64,000 nt of DNA from Numidum massiliense. GTDB lineage: Bacteria; Bacillota; Bacilli; Thermoactinomycetales; Novibacillaceae. A program made the translations under genes and the position numbers. The stretch is from assembly GCF_001375555.1 (NCBI RefSeq), contig NZ_CTDZ01000009.1, forward strand, positions 186,001 through 250,000, given 5' to 3'. Of the stretch, positions 44,576-53,677 are shown piece by piece (positions within the stretch are counted from its first letter, which is position 1; each line of letters starts with the position of its first letter). The notes under the pieces were generated by a model. The model ran no database searches. It saw only the letters and a list, made by a program, of their open reading frames with translations, and was not told the origin of the DNA.

Positions 44576-45976
44576 GTGACGATCAAAATTGCGGCTTTCG
44601 GATCGGAACAATTTTTAAATCGGCTAGTAACGTTGGCGGAGAATGTCACGGATCTTACTGTCGTGCCATACGTTTACCGTCATCCGGAAGAGACGCCGCT
44701 GATCCTCAAACAAGCGACAGACTGTGATGTGCTTTTATTTACAGGAATGTTGCCTTATTTTTTCGCAAAGCAAACCATTCGAGAAGTGGACATTCCGGCA
44801 GTTTCCATTCCGTTTCACGAAACGATGGTCACGTTGTCGCTATTCCACATTTATTACCACAAACGCGTACCGCTTGCAAGAATTTCCATCGATATACCAG
44901 ACCGACAGTACGTCGATCGCGTGTTGGCTGAACTTGATATACAGGAAACACCCTTACATGTACAAGATTACAAGTGGATTTTTGACGACCGTGCGACAGG
45001 GCGATTGTTCGACGTGGATCAGTTTGTGGCCGTCCACGAACGGTTGTGGCAAGCGCACAAAGTGGATGTCGTGCTAACGAGTATCCACGCCGTGTACGAC
45101 CGACTTAAAGCAAAAGGTGTCGACTGTGTGCGCATGATCGACTCCGAGGAAAACATGATGGCAAGTTTAAAGCGAGCAAAAGCGGTCGGACAGCTAGAAA
45201 AAAGTAAACGGGCGCAAATTGCGGTCGGCATCGTCGCGCTCGATCGGACGGCACGTCAGACTGACGACGGTACACAAGCTCATAAAGATACACTAATTAA
45301 CGACGATATACAATCTCATGACGATACGAAAACTGCCATACATAAAATGCGGCGTGCCCTGGCTCAGTTTGCGAACCGAATGAACGCTTCGGTGCAATAT
45401 GTCGACGAAGAGAAAGGGAAAATGATGTTGTACAGTACGCGGGGCGGGGTTGAACATGTGACGAACCGCTTTCGCGACATGCGCTTTTTGTACGCGCTAG
45501 AGGAAGCGTTGCAAATGACAGTACGTGCCGGGTTCGGCTTCGGGGTGACGGCGAAGGACGCCGAAGAGCACGCGCAAATTGCGCTAGCTCACGCGAGACA
45601 GACAGAAGGTATGAGCAGCGCCTTTATCGTGACGGAAGAGCAACTCGTCATCGGGCCACTCAATGTCACACGCGAGGTGGATCGAAAAAAATATCACTTG
45701 CGCACCGTAGACAAACACATCCAGCGCATCGCGCAACAGACGCGGTTAAGTGTGTCCAATGTGACGAAAGTGTTAGCGTTCAACCGCGCGCGGGGCGGGG
45801 AGCGCTTTACATCCCATCAGTTAGCCGATTATTTAGGCGTCAGCCGGCGGACGGCAGAACGTATCCTAAAAAAGTTACACGAAGAGCGGTTCGTTCACGT
45901 CGTCGGGGAGGAGCAACCGTACCAGCACGGCCGACCGCGCGCTGTCTACGAGCTAGCCGATGACACGATGGCTTAA
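44576..45976 (+). CDS. Transcriptional regulator with GGDEF-like core and C-terminal HTH
   Basis: This 466-aa protein starts at GTG 44576 after AGGAGG. The N-terminal half (residues 1-200) resembles periplasmic-binding or response-type sensor folds (VLLFTGMLPYFFAKQTIREV, VDVVLTSIHAVYDRLKAKGV). Residues 260-370 look like a degenerate nucleotide-cyclase/GGDEF fold (RAGFGFGVTAKDAEEHAQIA, LAHAR) without the GGDEF motif. The C-terminus has a winged helix (FTSHQLADYLGVSRRTAERILKKL). The build recalls PucR/CdaR-like and Bacillus sensor regulators but I cannot name it. It precedes the epimerase and transporter genes and probably controls them. Confidence 0.7.
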   Translation: MTIKIAAFGSEQFLNRLVTLAENVTDLTVVPYVYRHPEETPLILKQATDCDVLLFTGMLPYFFAKQTIREVDIPAVSIPFHETMVTLSLFHIYYHKRVPLARISIDIPDRQYVDRVLAELDIQETPLHVQDYKWIFDDRATGRLFDVDQFVAVHERLWQAHKVDVVLTSIHAVYDRLKAKGVDCVRMIDSEENMMASLKRAKAVGQLEKSKRAQIAVGIVALDRTARQTDDGTQAHKDTLINDDIQSHDDTKTAIHKMRRALAQFANRMNASVQYVDEEKGKMMLYSTRGGVEHVTNRFRDMRFLYALEEALQMTVRAGFGFGVTAKDAEEHAQIALAHARQTEGMSSAFIVTEEQLVIGPLNVTREVDRKKYHLRTVDKHIQRIAQQTRLSVSNVTKVLAFNRARGGERFTSHQLADYLGVSRRTAERILKKLHEERFVHVVGEEQPYQHGRPRAVYELADDTMA

Positions 45977-46108
45977 AACGTATGTGCGGCAAGCGAGACT
46001 TCAGACAGCAGATTGACCGGGGGAAGTTTTCAGATGAAGTTTTCAGATGGCGACAGCGGCCATGGACAGGATCGCCATGGCCGCATCATTGTCGTTTGAT
46101 TTTGTATA

Positions 46109-46136
46109 TTGACTTGAGACCAATATTCGCTATATT
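46109..46136 (+). promoter_or_regulatory. Promoter of the epimerase operon
   Basis: TTGACT (46109-46114) and TATATT (46131-46136) are 16 bp apart (an alternative TATTAT gives 18 bp), about 65 bp before the epimerase start. Confidence 0.55.
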
Positions 46137-46199
46137 ATAGAAGACAATTAGCGACTATAAAGCGACAACTATTAAACGTATGGGAAGGATGAAGTTGTT

Positions 46200-47312
46200 T
46201 TGCACATTACTGCAGTTAGTATTTTTGGTATCCGCTTACCGTTAAAAATTCCGTTCGTCGTCAGTTATGAGTCGTATGACGTTATGCCGTCGCTCATTGT
46301 CAAAGTCGAAACAAACACCGGCTTGTATGGGTACGGAGAAGCCGTTCCCGACGAACACGTTACCGGGGAGACGTGGGAAGGGACGTATGAAGTGATTCGC
46401 CACACCCTCGCGCCAGCCGTCCTCGGCAAAAACCCGTTTGACATCGAAAAAATTCACGCGACGATGGACAGCTGCATTTACAGCGCCCCTGCAGCAAAAG
46501 CGGCGATCGATATCGCCTGTTACGACTTAATGGGTAAGGCGGTTGGACAACCTGTGTACAATTTAATCGGTGGCCAATACCGCCAGCGGTTGGCGGTGGC
46601 GAAAGTGCTCTCCATTCAAGAGCCGCACGAGATGGCGGAAGAAGCGACGGCGGCACTCGCCTCAGGTTACCGGGTGTTAAAATTAAAAGTCGGTACGGAC
46701 AAAGTGAAAGATATCGCCCGCATTAAGGCGGTACGGCAGGCGGTCGGCACAGATGTCCCGCTGCGCGTCGACGCCAATCAAGGATGGGAAAACAGTGCCG
46801 ACGCGCTGTACGCGCTCGCGCGCATCAAAGCGTGCGACATTGCATGGATTGAACAGCCGGTCGCCGCGGACGACCTCGATGCGCTCCGCGAAGTGAAACA
46901 GCAGACGACGGTGCCGGTAATGGTCGACGAAGGGGTGCGCGGCTCGCGCGACATGCGGGAAGTGATCGCGAAGCGCGCCGCAGACAAAGTGAACATTAAG
47001 TTGATGAAGTGTGGCGGCATTTTTCGGGCCGTACAGCTGACACACCAAGCGGAAATGGCCGGGATGACGTGCCAAATCGGATCGATGGTCGAGTCTTCGA
47101 TCGGTTCAGCGGCTGGCTTGCACGTGGCGACTGCGAAGAAAAATATTCGCAGCAGTGAGTTAACCGGGCCGCTTCTGTTTAGTCGCGACGTCGGCAATTT
47201 GACGTACGAGCTTCCATACGTGCAAATGCGGGAAAAGCCGGGCTTAGGCGTGGATGTTGACAAGGGTGTGTTGGATGAGTTAACAGTGATGCGTGCGACA
47301 GTGGGTAGCTAA
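46200..47312 (+). CDS. Dipeptide epimerase, enolase superfamily
   Basis: This 370-aa muconate-lactonising-enzyme-type protein starts at TTG 46200 after AAGGATG. It fits L-Ala-D/L-Glu epimerases (YkfB/YcjG). The first acid/base Lys pair is in RVLKLKVGTD (K-x-K), metal ligands are in RVDANQGW, WIEQPV and VMVDEGVRG, and the second catalytic Lys is in VNIKLMKCGG. The D-x-D motif that recognises dipeptides is not obvious by eye. With YfcC and a D,D-carboxypeptidase downstream, turnover of cell-wall dipeptides is plausible. Other dipeptides or N-succinylamino acids remain possible. Confidence 0.82.
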   Translation: MHITAVSIFGIRLPLKIPFVVSYESYDVMPSLIVKVETNTGLYGYGEAVPDEHVTGETWEGTYEVIRHTLAPAVLGKNPFDIEKIHATMDSCIYSAPAAKAAIDIACYDLMGKAVGQPVYNLIGGQYRQRLAVAKVLSIQEPHEMAEEATAALASGYRVLKLKVGTDKVKDIARIKAVRQAVGTDVPLRVDANQGWENSADALYALARIKACDIAWIEQPVAADDLDALREVKQQTTVPVMVDEGVRGSRDMREVIAKRAADKVNIKLMKCGGIFRAVQLTHQAEMAGMTCQIGSMVESSIGSAAGLHVATAKKNIRSSELTGPLLFSRDVGNLTYELPYVQMREKPGLGVDVDKGVLDELTVMRATVGS

Positions 47313-47367
47313 GCGAATCGTTTTAAGCGAATAGTCTAGAACCAACCAATAAGATCGAGGTGACGTT

Positions 47368-48792
47368 ATGCAAACGACTGCGCAAACTAAACAGGCAACT
47401 ACAAAAAAGAGATTCAAAATTCCGCACACGTATGCGATTTTGTTCATCATTATTGTGTTAGCGACGGTCGCGACGTATGTCGTTCCCGCCGGTGAATACG
47501 AGCGGGTTGAAGAAGATGGCAAAACAGTCGTCGTCGGCGATAGCTACCACGCGGTGGACAGTTCCCCTGTCGGCTTGTTTGACTTGTTTAAAGCGATTCC
47601 ACAAGGGATGGAAAAAGGGGCAACGATTATTTTTTACATTTTTCTCGTCGGTGGGGCTTTCGGTATTATTCGGGAAACGGGGGCCATCGAAGCGGGAATT
47701 CAAAAAGCTGTCCACCGCTTGGAGAATCGGGAGAAGTTACTCATTCCGGCGACGATGTTCGTCTTTTCGATTGGTGGCGCCACGATGGGGATGTCCGAGG
47801 AGTCGATCATTTTTGTGCCGATTGGGATCGCTGTCGCACGGGCGATGGGGTTTGATGCAGTGACCGGCACGGCGATGGTCAGCTTAGGGGCTGCGAGCGG
47901 ATTTATCGGCGGGATGATGAATCCGTTTACTGTCGGCGTGGCTCAATCGATCGCTGAAGTGCAGCTTTTTTCCGGGATCGGCTTCCGTTTTTGTGCCTAT
48001 ATCGTTTTTTTATCGTTCGGCATGTGGTACGTGACGCGTTATGCAATTAAGGTGAAACAGAACCCGTCGCGGAGCGTTGTTTACGACATCGAACAGGCCT
48101 ATAGAAGCGAGCGGGAAACGAGTACCGCTACAGCAGTTGCCACTAAGCTCAATTATCGCCACATCGGCGTATTTTTGGTGATCGTTGCCGGTTTGGCCTT
48201 TAACATGTACGGAGTGTTTGAGTGGGATTGGTTTTTGACGGAGTTGACCGCTTCTTTCATTATAATGGGCTTCGTGTCGGGACTCATCGGCGGCCTCGGC
48301 GTCAACCGTCTGTTTGAGTCTTTCGTCAGCGGGATGCGTCTCGTGGCATTCGGCGCCTTAATTGTCGGCTTCGCGCGAGCGATTCTCGTTGTATTGGAGC
48401 AAGGGAATATTATCGATACGATTGTGTACTCGCTCGCTTCGACAATTAGTCATCTACCGGGGACACTTAACGTGATCGGCATGTACGTCGTACAGACGCT
48501 GATTAACTTTTTCATCCCTTCCGGTAGTGGGCAGGCGGCAACGACGATGCCGATCATGACCCCACTCGCAGACTTGCTCAACATTGAGCGCCAAGTGGCC
48601 GTATTAGCGTTTCAGTACGGCGATGCGATTACGAACTCGATTATTCCAACCTCGGCGGCGTTAATGGGCTATTTGGCCGTTGCCGGAATTCCGTATGAGC
48701 GCTGGGTAAAGTTCGTGTGGAAGTTAATTGCTGGTTGGATCGGGATCGCGACGGTGTTTCTCGTGGCGGCTGTTTTGCTCGGCCTATCGTAA
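47368..48792 (+). CDS. YfcC family transporter
   Basis: This 474-aa membrane protein has about 12 hydrophobic segments. It matches the YfcC/C4-dicarboxylate anaerobic carrier-like family: TYVVPAGEYER, GATIIFYIFLVGGAFGIIRE, GMSEESIIFVPIGIAVARAM, and the late INFFIPSGSGQAATTMPIMT with GDAITNSIIPTSA. Family members carry basic amino acids, peptides or dicarboxylates. It lies 55 nt after the dipeptide epimerase, so the likely cargo is a dipeptide or its amino-acid product. Confidence 0.85.
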   Translation: MQTTAQTKQATTKKRFKIPHTYAILFIIIVLATVATYVVPAGEYERVEEDGKTVVVGDSYHAVDSSPVGLFDLFKAIPQGMEKGATIIFYIFLVGGAFGIIRETGAIEAGIQKAVHRLENREKLLIPATMFVFSIGGATMGMSEESIIFVPIGIAVARAMGFDAVTGTAMVSLGAASGFIGGMMNPFTVGVAQSIAEVQLFSGIGFRFCAYIVFLSFGMWYVTRYAIKVKQNPSRSVVYDIEQAYRSERETSTATAVATKLNYRHIGVFLVIVAGLAFNMYGVFEWDWFLTELTASFIIMGFVSGLIGGLGVNRLFESFVSGMRLVAFGALIVGFARAILVVLEQGNIIDTIVYSLASTISHLPGTLNVIGMYVVQTLINFFIPSGSGQAATTMPIMTPLADLLNIERQVAVLAFQYGDAITNSIIPTSAALMGYLAVAGIPYERWVKFVWKLIAGWIGIATVFLVAAVLLGLS

Positions 48793-48893
48793 GCCGTTGT
48801 CAGTTCCTCCGTGTCATGGTATTCTTATTGAGGTAGTTTCCATATTTTGTGGAGAAACAGAAAGATACTTTTGAGAGGGGAAGTTGCTAGTTT

Positions 48894-49760
48894 ATGAGTA
48901 AGTTACGTCGCATCGCGTTGACAGCATTGTGCTGCTGTGCGGTCGTCGGGATGACTGCGTGCAATACCGATTCCGAGACGAAAGGTGGAGACGGTGGCAA
49001 AGCGGCGCAAGCGAATGAAAAAAGCGGGCAAACTGCCAAGGGGACAAAACAAGATAAAAACAACGGCGCCATAAAAGGCGATAACGAAGACAAAGCGAAC
49101 GAAGGTAAGCAGCAAGAGGCAAGCGGTCGCGGAGGGAAGAGTGCGGATTACCTTGCGGAGACCATCGATAAAGACGGCGTCGTCACGAACCCTGACGACT
49201 TGTTGGTCGTGATGAACAAGAAGCGCAGCCTCCCGGCAGACTACGAGCCGAAAGACCTCGTCGTCCCGAATGTGCGTTTTCCGTTCGAGGAAGACTTGCC
49301 GCAGAAAAAAATGCGCGCCGAAGCAGCAAAAGCTTTGGAAAAACTTTTTGCAGCGGCTGAGAAAGACGGGATCGCCCTATTCGCTGTCTCGGGGTATCGG
49401 TCATACGAATACCAAGAGTCTATTTTCGCTTTTAACGTCGAGCAAAAAGGAGAAGAAGAGGCCAACCGCGTCAGTGCGCGTCCCGGGCAAAGTGAACACC
49501 AGACCGGATTGACGATGGACGTGTCGTCGGAATCGGCCGGTTTTGACTTGATCGAGGCGTTCGGTGAAACGCCAGAAGGAAAATGGATTGCCGAAAACGC
49601 GGCTGATTTCGGTTTTATTTTGCGCTACCCGAAAGGGAAAGAAGACATTACGGGGTATGTGTATGAACCGTGGCACCTTCGCTACGTCGGCAACAAAGAA
49701 GTGGCAAAAGAAGTGATGAGCGAAGGGTTGACGTTGGAGGAGTATTTTTCGGGAGAGTAA
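48894..49760 (+). CDS. M15 family D-alanyl-D-alanine carboxypeptidase (VanY-like) lipoprotein
   Basis: This 288-aa protein starts at ATG 48894 after AGAGGGG. A lipoprotein signal (LTALCCCAVVGMTAC) is followed by a charged linker (residues 25-85). The VanY/DacY zinc domain has SGYRSYEYQE, the SxHxxGxxxD motif (SEHQTGLTMDVSS, His and Asp ligands) and the third ligand in EPWHLRYVG. It trims terminal D-Ala from peptidoglycan stem peptides outside the cell. Placement after epimerase and transporter genes suggests a cell-wall peptide salvage unit. Confidence 0.9.
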   Translation: MSKLRRIALTALCCCAVVGMTACNTDSETKGGDGGKAAQANEKSGQTAKGTKQDKNNGAIKGDNEDKANEGKQQEASGRGGKSADYLAETIDKDGVVTNPDDLLVVMNKKRSLPADYEPKDLVVPNVRFPFEEDLPQKKMRAEAAKALEKLFAAAEKDGIALFAVSGYRSYEYQESIFAFNVEQKGEEEANRVSARPGQSEHQTGLTMDVSSESAGFDLIEAFGETPEGKWIAENAADFGFILRYPKGKEDITGYVYEPWHLRYVGNKEVAKEVMSEGLTLEEYFSGE

Positions 49761-49863
49761 CGATTTCTGACGGGAATGAAAGTACTTGTTATCGGTTGTG
49801 GTCGGAACGATCGGAGCGAGTAGGTGAATAGTTCCCGTTTACTGATAGCGAGCGGGGAAGTTG

Positions 49864-49899
49864 ACGCGGACGATTCCCAGTGAGGGAAGTCGTCCGCGT
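49864..49899 (+). terminator. Terminator hairpin after the M15 gene
   Basis: ACGCGGACGATTCCC (49864-49878) pairs with GGGAAGTCGTCCGCGT (49884-49899) with one bulge, followed by TTGTATATG. It ends the epimerase/transporter/carboxypeptidase unit. Confidence 0.6.
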
Positions 49900-50001
49900 T
49901 TGTATATGTGCTTAGGAAGTAGGAAGTGTCGTTGCTGGTGTGACTGGGCGTGGTGTAACGATTTTTTGTTAGAAGGGAAGATGTGATCATGCCCTTTTTT
50001 T

Positions 50002-50215
50002 ATTGCAAAAAAGACGAAAAATAGGCTATAATCCCGGTAATTAATGTAATTTTATCTTAGCAATACAGGGGAGCTAACAATTGTGAAGAAATGATTTTGA
50101 CTCTTATAAGGCTACGATTTATGTGATTAGAAACGACGGCATGGTTGATCAGTCCAATAGGCTTTGAACAATCACCTTCACAGTCATTCTAGCGCTTCAG
50201 ATACAGCTATATTCT
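50002..50215 (+). repeat. Scar of the LXG locus: promoter fused to immunity tail and linker
   Basis: Positions 50002-50058 repeat the LXG operon promoter block of 1503-1560, including TTGCAA and TATAAT. At about 50060 the match switches to the 3' end of the immunity gene (CAGGGGAGCTAACAATTGTG, compare 4644 and 5875). It then continues through the inter-unit linker (compare 4673-4790) to about 50215. Everything between promoter and immunity tail is missing. No gene is encoded. The remainder of 49900-50335 shows no other feature beyond a TATAAT at 50291 that may belong to the next gene's promoter. Confidence 0.8.
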
Positions 50216-50335
50216 AATACACTTAACTCGATCGTTAACTTCACGATGCATCTGCTTTTCGGAAAATAAACATTGTAGTCAACGATACGCTATAATAGCA
50301 TTACGATGATGATAGATTACAGCGGGGGATTTTGT

Positions 50336-52342
50336 GTGAAAACGAAGATCGGAGTCATTTCGCCCTCTCCACAGTTTACGGCGCTTGCTCGGAAGGTGTC
50401 GGCGCAGCTCGGCATATCCGTGTTAATCGAGGAGGGGGCGCTAACGCGTGGCCTAACGCGCGCAAAAAAAATGATTGCCGTAGACGACGTCAACACGATC
50501 GTCGCACGCGGTAGCACGGCGACGCTGTTAAAAGAACATCTCGACATTCCCGTCGTCAAAGTAAACGTCACAAACTTCGACCTATTGAAAGCGCTACGCC
50601 AGGCGAAGAAAGACGCGGACGAAGTCGTGTTGCTCGACCACGTCAGCCACTGCCACTTGTACGATTTGCCCTTTATCGAAGAATTGCTTTCCATGCGCAT
50701 CGTGCACGAGTCGTTTCACGATGAAAAAGAGATCGTATACATCATTAAACAGCTGGCGCTCGATCAGGCGAAAGATATGATTGTCGGGACGGCGCAATGT
50801 TTGGCCAACACGGCAATCAACCGAGGCATTCGCTCCCTCGTCGTTCCTTCTTCGCCGGAGGCGATCGTGGAGGCGTTACAGCGTGCTCAGGAGATATCTG
50901 CTGTTTACGAGGAAGAAAAATTGCGGCAGCACCATTTGGAAACGATCATCTCCTATGTGTTTGACGGTGTCATCGCTACCGACCAAGCCGGAAAGGTGAC
51001 GGTGTTTAATGACTTAGCGGCAAAAATGCTCGGTGTACACCGGGAAAGTGTGCGCGGCGAGTACCTCCACAACGCACAATTTCCACAAATAAAGAAGTTG
51101 TTAGGCGATGGTTCGGAAGCGCGGGAGAAAATTGTGTCGTTAGGTCGCAGTCAATTAGTCGTCAATCGGATCAAGCTAAAAGGGCAAGGTGACAGTGCGG
51201 TCATTACGTTCCAAGAAGTGGACGAGGTGATGCAGCAAAACGCCATTTTGCGGAGTGAACTGTACAAACGGCGGTTTTACGCTAAGTATACGTTTGACGA
51301 CATTCGCTGTGCGAGCGGGGCGATGCAAGGTGTGATCGCGATGGCAAAAAAATATGCGCAAAGCGACAGTAACGTGCTCGTCACCGGTGAAAGTGGCACC
51401 GGAAAAGAGCTGATGGCGCAAAGCATCCACAGTGCGAGTGCCCGCCAGGCCAAGCCGTTCATCGCTGTCAACTGTGCGGCCCTTCCCGAAAACCTACTAG
51501 AGAGTGAACTGTTTGGCTATGAGGAGGGGGCATTTACCGGGGCAAAAAAAGGTGGCAAACCAGGTCTGTTCGAGATGGCGCACGGCGGTACCGTCTTTTT
51601 GGATGAAATCGGCGATTTGCCGCTCGCCCTCCAAGCGCGTTTGTTACGCGTGTTGCAAGAAAAAGAAGTGATGCGTATCGGCGGCGACCGCATCGTCCCG
51701 GTTGACGTGCGCGTCATCTCGGCGACGAATAAAGATCTTATCGAAAGTATGCAGCAGGGTAACTTTCGTGTTGACCTGTTTTACCGACTCAACATTTTAC
51801 AAATTCATGTGCCGCCGCTACGCGAGCGCAAGGACGACATTCCGCTACTCGTGCAGCAATTTCTCGCTAAAAATGGGGCTCAAGGCGATGTCGTCGACGA
51901 AAAGCTTATGCAGGTGTTTACGCGCTACGATTGGCCGGGGAACGTACGGGAGCTGGAAAACGTCGTCGAGCGACTCGTCGCACTAGACGGGACGGCGGTG
52001 CCGGACATGGAGAAGATGTTGTTTCCCTGGGAGATCGCCCTGACGGAAGGACGGGTAAGTAACGGAATAGCGACCGAGGAACGGGTGAGCAAAGAAATAG
52101 CGCGTGAAGAACGGGCGAGAGAGGATGGTGCGGAAAGTGAATACCCGGGACGTGAGCGGGGAGTATCGGAGAAACCGATGAATGCCGAAGAGATTACAGT
52201 AAAAATCGGCACGCTTAAGGAGATGGAGCAGCAAATCATTCGCCATTTGGTCGCGCGGTTCGGACAAAACCGGCAAGTGCTAGCCGATCAACTGGGGATC
52301 AGCCGCACGACGTTGTGGAAGAAAGTAAAGACGAACGCCTGA
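50336..52342 (+). CDS. Sigma-54-dependent activator, PrpR type
   Basis: This 668-aa protein starts at GTG 50336 after AGCGGGGG. It has a PrpR-N sensor domain (residues 1-185, [20 protein letters not shown]), a PAS-like domain (about 200-310, [20 protein letters not shown]) and a AAA+ domain. The AAA+ domain shows Walker A GESGTGKE, the sigma-54-contacting GAFTGA loop and Walker [14 protein letters not shown] charged linker (about 580-620) leads to a Fis-type HTH ([20 protein letters not shown]). Such activators bind upstream sites and open -24/-12 promoters. Both elements lie directly downstream, so it most likely drives the acyl-CoA/phenylacetate operon. Confidence 0.92.
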   Translation: MKTKIGVISPSPQFTALARKVSAQLGISVLIEEGALTRGLTRAKKMIAVDDVNTIVARGSTATLLKEHLDIPVVKVNVTNFDLLKALRQAKKDADEVVLLDHVSHCHLYDLPFIEELLSMRIVHESFHDEKEIVYIIKQLALDQAKDMIVGTAQCLANTAINRGIRSLVVPSSPEAIVEALQRAQEISAVYEEEKLRQHHLETIISYVFDGVIATDQAGKVTVFNDLAAKMLGVHRESVRGEYLHNAQFPQIKKLLGDGSEAREKIVSLGRSQLVVNRIKLKGQGDSAVITFQEVDEVMQQNAILRSELYKRRFYAKYTFDDIRCASGAMQGVIAMAKKYAQSDSNVLVTGESGTGKELMAQSIHSASARQAKPFIAVNCAALPENLLESELFGYEEGAFTGAKKGGKPGLFEMAHGGTVFLDEIGDLPLALQARLLRVLQEKEVMRIGGDRIVPVDVRVISATNKDLIESMQQGNFRVDLFYRLNILQIHVPPLRERKDDIPLLVQQFLAKNGAQGDVVDEKLMQVFTRYDWPGNVRELENVVERLVALDGTAVPDMEKMLFPWEIALTEGRVSNGIATEERVSKEIAREERAREDGAESEYPGRERGVSEKPMNAEEITVKIGTLKEMEQQIIRHLVARFGQNRQVLADQLGISRTTLWKKVKTNA

Positions 52343-52405
52343 GCGTAGCAGTGTAATCGTCGCACCACCTCAAAAAACGCCTAGGTTCATCTGCTACTGT
52401 ATCCT

Positions 52406-52430
52406 GTGAACCATAAATCATTAGGTTCAC
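52406..52430. repeat. GTGAACC inverted repeat
   Basis: GTGAACC (52406-52412) and GGTTCAC (52424-52430) form perfect 7-bp arms with an 11-nt spacer, just after the activator gene. It could be a hairpin or an additional protein site. Confidence 0.4.
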
Positions 52431-52443
52431 AACTTAACTATCA

Positions 52444-52460
52444 TGTTTAAATATTAAACA
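52444..52460. promoter_or_regulatory. Upstream activator site 1
   Basis: TGTTTAAATATTAAACA is a perfect inverted repeat with 7-bp arms around ATA. It is about 215 bp upstream of the -24/-12 promoter and is the expected kind of dimer site for a sigma-54 activator. Confidence 0.65.
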
Positions 52461-52465
52461 ATCTA

Positions 52466-52482
52466 TGTTTAAAAATCGAACA
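52466..52482. promoter_or_regulatory. Upstream activator site 2
   Basis: TGTTTAAAAATCGAACA repeats site 1 imperfectly. The two centres are 22 bp apart, two helical turns, so dimers would bind on the same face of the DNA. Confidence 0.6.
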
Positions 52483-52590
52483 ATGCCTTGTCGTTCCGAT
52501 CTTCCGTCCGTTGTGAACAGCGGCGCGTTGTTCACTGTAGCGCTTTATTCGCCTATACCGCTATATACATGAAAAACCTTACAGTGTACG

Positions 52591-52637
52591 AAGCTTTGCC
52601 ATCTCTCCTTACTGGAGATGGGGGAGCTTCTTTTTTT
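52591..52637 (+). terminator. Terminator between activator sites and the -24/-12 promoter
   Basis: AAGCT...CCATCTC pairs with GAGATGG...AGCTT, followed by a run of seven T. It would stop read-through from the activator gene and insulate the sigma-54 operon. Confidence 0.75.
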
Positions 52638-52660
52638 GTACGTGCACTTATTTGTGGCAG

Positions 52661-52677
52661 TTGGCACAGTTGTTGCT
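52661..52677 (+). promoter_or_regulatory. Sigma-54 (-24/-12) promoter
   Basis: TTGGCACAGTTGTTGCT matches the RpoN consensus YTGGCAC-N5-TTGCW, with the invariant GG and GC exactly 12 bp apart. Transcription should start near 52688. That leaves no room for a ribosome site before ATG 52694 and favours GTG 52724 for the next gene. Confidence 0.85.
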
Positions 52678-52723
52678 TATTGAGAAAGGGGGAATGGACA
52701 AAACAGTTTTGGAGGGAGCGCAG

Positions 52724-53677
52724 GTGGATCATTATTTGCAACCGACACGGCCACACTTTCAATACGTGACCTATGAAAAAAACGCTCACATCTGCACGAT
52801 TACAATCAACCGACCGGAAGTGTACAATTGCTTAAACTTCCACACGTTGCGGGAAATGACGCGCGCCTTTGAATTGGCGTCGTGGGACGACGACATCGGA
52901 GTCGTCGTATTGACCGGTGCGGGGGACAAGGCGTTTTGCACGGGCGCTGACTTGAAGGAGCAAAACAACGAAGTGATCGATCGCCCGCGCAACTACTGGA
53001 AATGGATGGGTGCCTTCATCGAGGCGCACGAGAAGTTGTTAAACATCGGCAAGCCGACGATTGCCCGTTTGAACGGCATCGTCGTCGGCGGAGGCAACGA
53101 GTTTAACATGAACTGTGATTTGGCGATTATGGCAGACCACGGGTACATCCAGCAAGTGGGCAATTCCCACGGCAGCGTCGCCGCGGGTGGGGCGACGCAG
53201 TGGCTACCGATTACGGTCGGCGACCGGCGGGCGCGGGAAATTTTGTGGCTTAACGAAGAAATTAGCCCACAGCAGGCACTCGACTGGGGACTCGTGAACG
53301 AAGTCGTCCCGCTGAATGAACTCGATCAAGCGGTGCAGCGTATGGCGGAAAAGCTGCTCAATAAGCTGCCCGAGTGTATGCGCTATACGAAGGAACAGAC
53401 CAACTTCTGGAAAAAGTTTTCCTTAAACATGACCGTCGGCCATGCGCGCGACTGGCTCACTGTGCACAGTGGTGCCTATGAGACGTATGAAGCGATGCGC
53501 GCGTTTAACGAGAAGCGGAAGCCGGACTATGCCGCCCTGCGCCAGCGGATGGCGACAGGTGGCTCCTATGAACACTTGTGGGGGGCGCCAATGCTCGACT
53601 GCCAGCAGTGTGGGGCGAAAGATTTACCGGAGCACTTCACCCATTGCGGTGTGTGCGGGGCACCGCTAGCTAAGTAG
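52724..53677 (+). CDS. Crotonase family protein with C-terminal zinc ribbon
   Basis: This 317-aa enoyl-CoA hydratase/isomerase superfamily protein starts at GTG 52724, 7 nt after GGAGGG, consistent with the sigma-54 start point. The CoA-binding core shows TINRPEVYNCLNFHTLREM, VVLTGAGDKAFCTGADLKEQ and NGIVVGGGNEFNMNCDLAIM (oxyanion hole). The longer helical region (NYWKWMGAFIEAHEKLLNIG) recalls ring-hydrolysing relatives such as BamA/Oah. A C-terminal C-x2-C...C-x2-C ribbon (CQQCGAKDLPEHFTHCGVCG) is unusual for the family. First in the catabolic operon, it may be the ring-opening hydrolase, though that is inference. Confidence 0.78.
   Translation: MDHYLQPTRPHFQYVTYEKNAHICTITINRPEVYNCLNFHTLREMTRAFELASWDDDIGVVVLTGAGDKAFCTGADLKEQNNEVIDRPRNYWKWMGAFIEAHEKLLNIGKPTIARLNGIVVGGGNEFNMNCDLAIMADHGYIQQVGNSHGSVAAGGATQWLPITVGDRRAREILWLNEEISPQQALDWGLVNEVVPLNELDQAVQRMAEKLLNKLPECMRYTKEQTNFWKKFSLNMTVGHARDWLTVHSGAYETYEAMRAFNEKRKPDYAALRQRMATGGSYEHLWGAPMLDCQQCGAKDLPEHFTHCGVCGAPLAK

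Noticed and set aside
49682-49990. Minus-strand open frame over the end of the M15 gene
   Set aside because: It is a shadow of the carboxypeptidase gene and its terminator hairpin, with no independent start signal.
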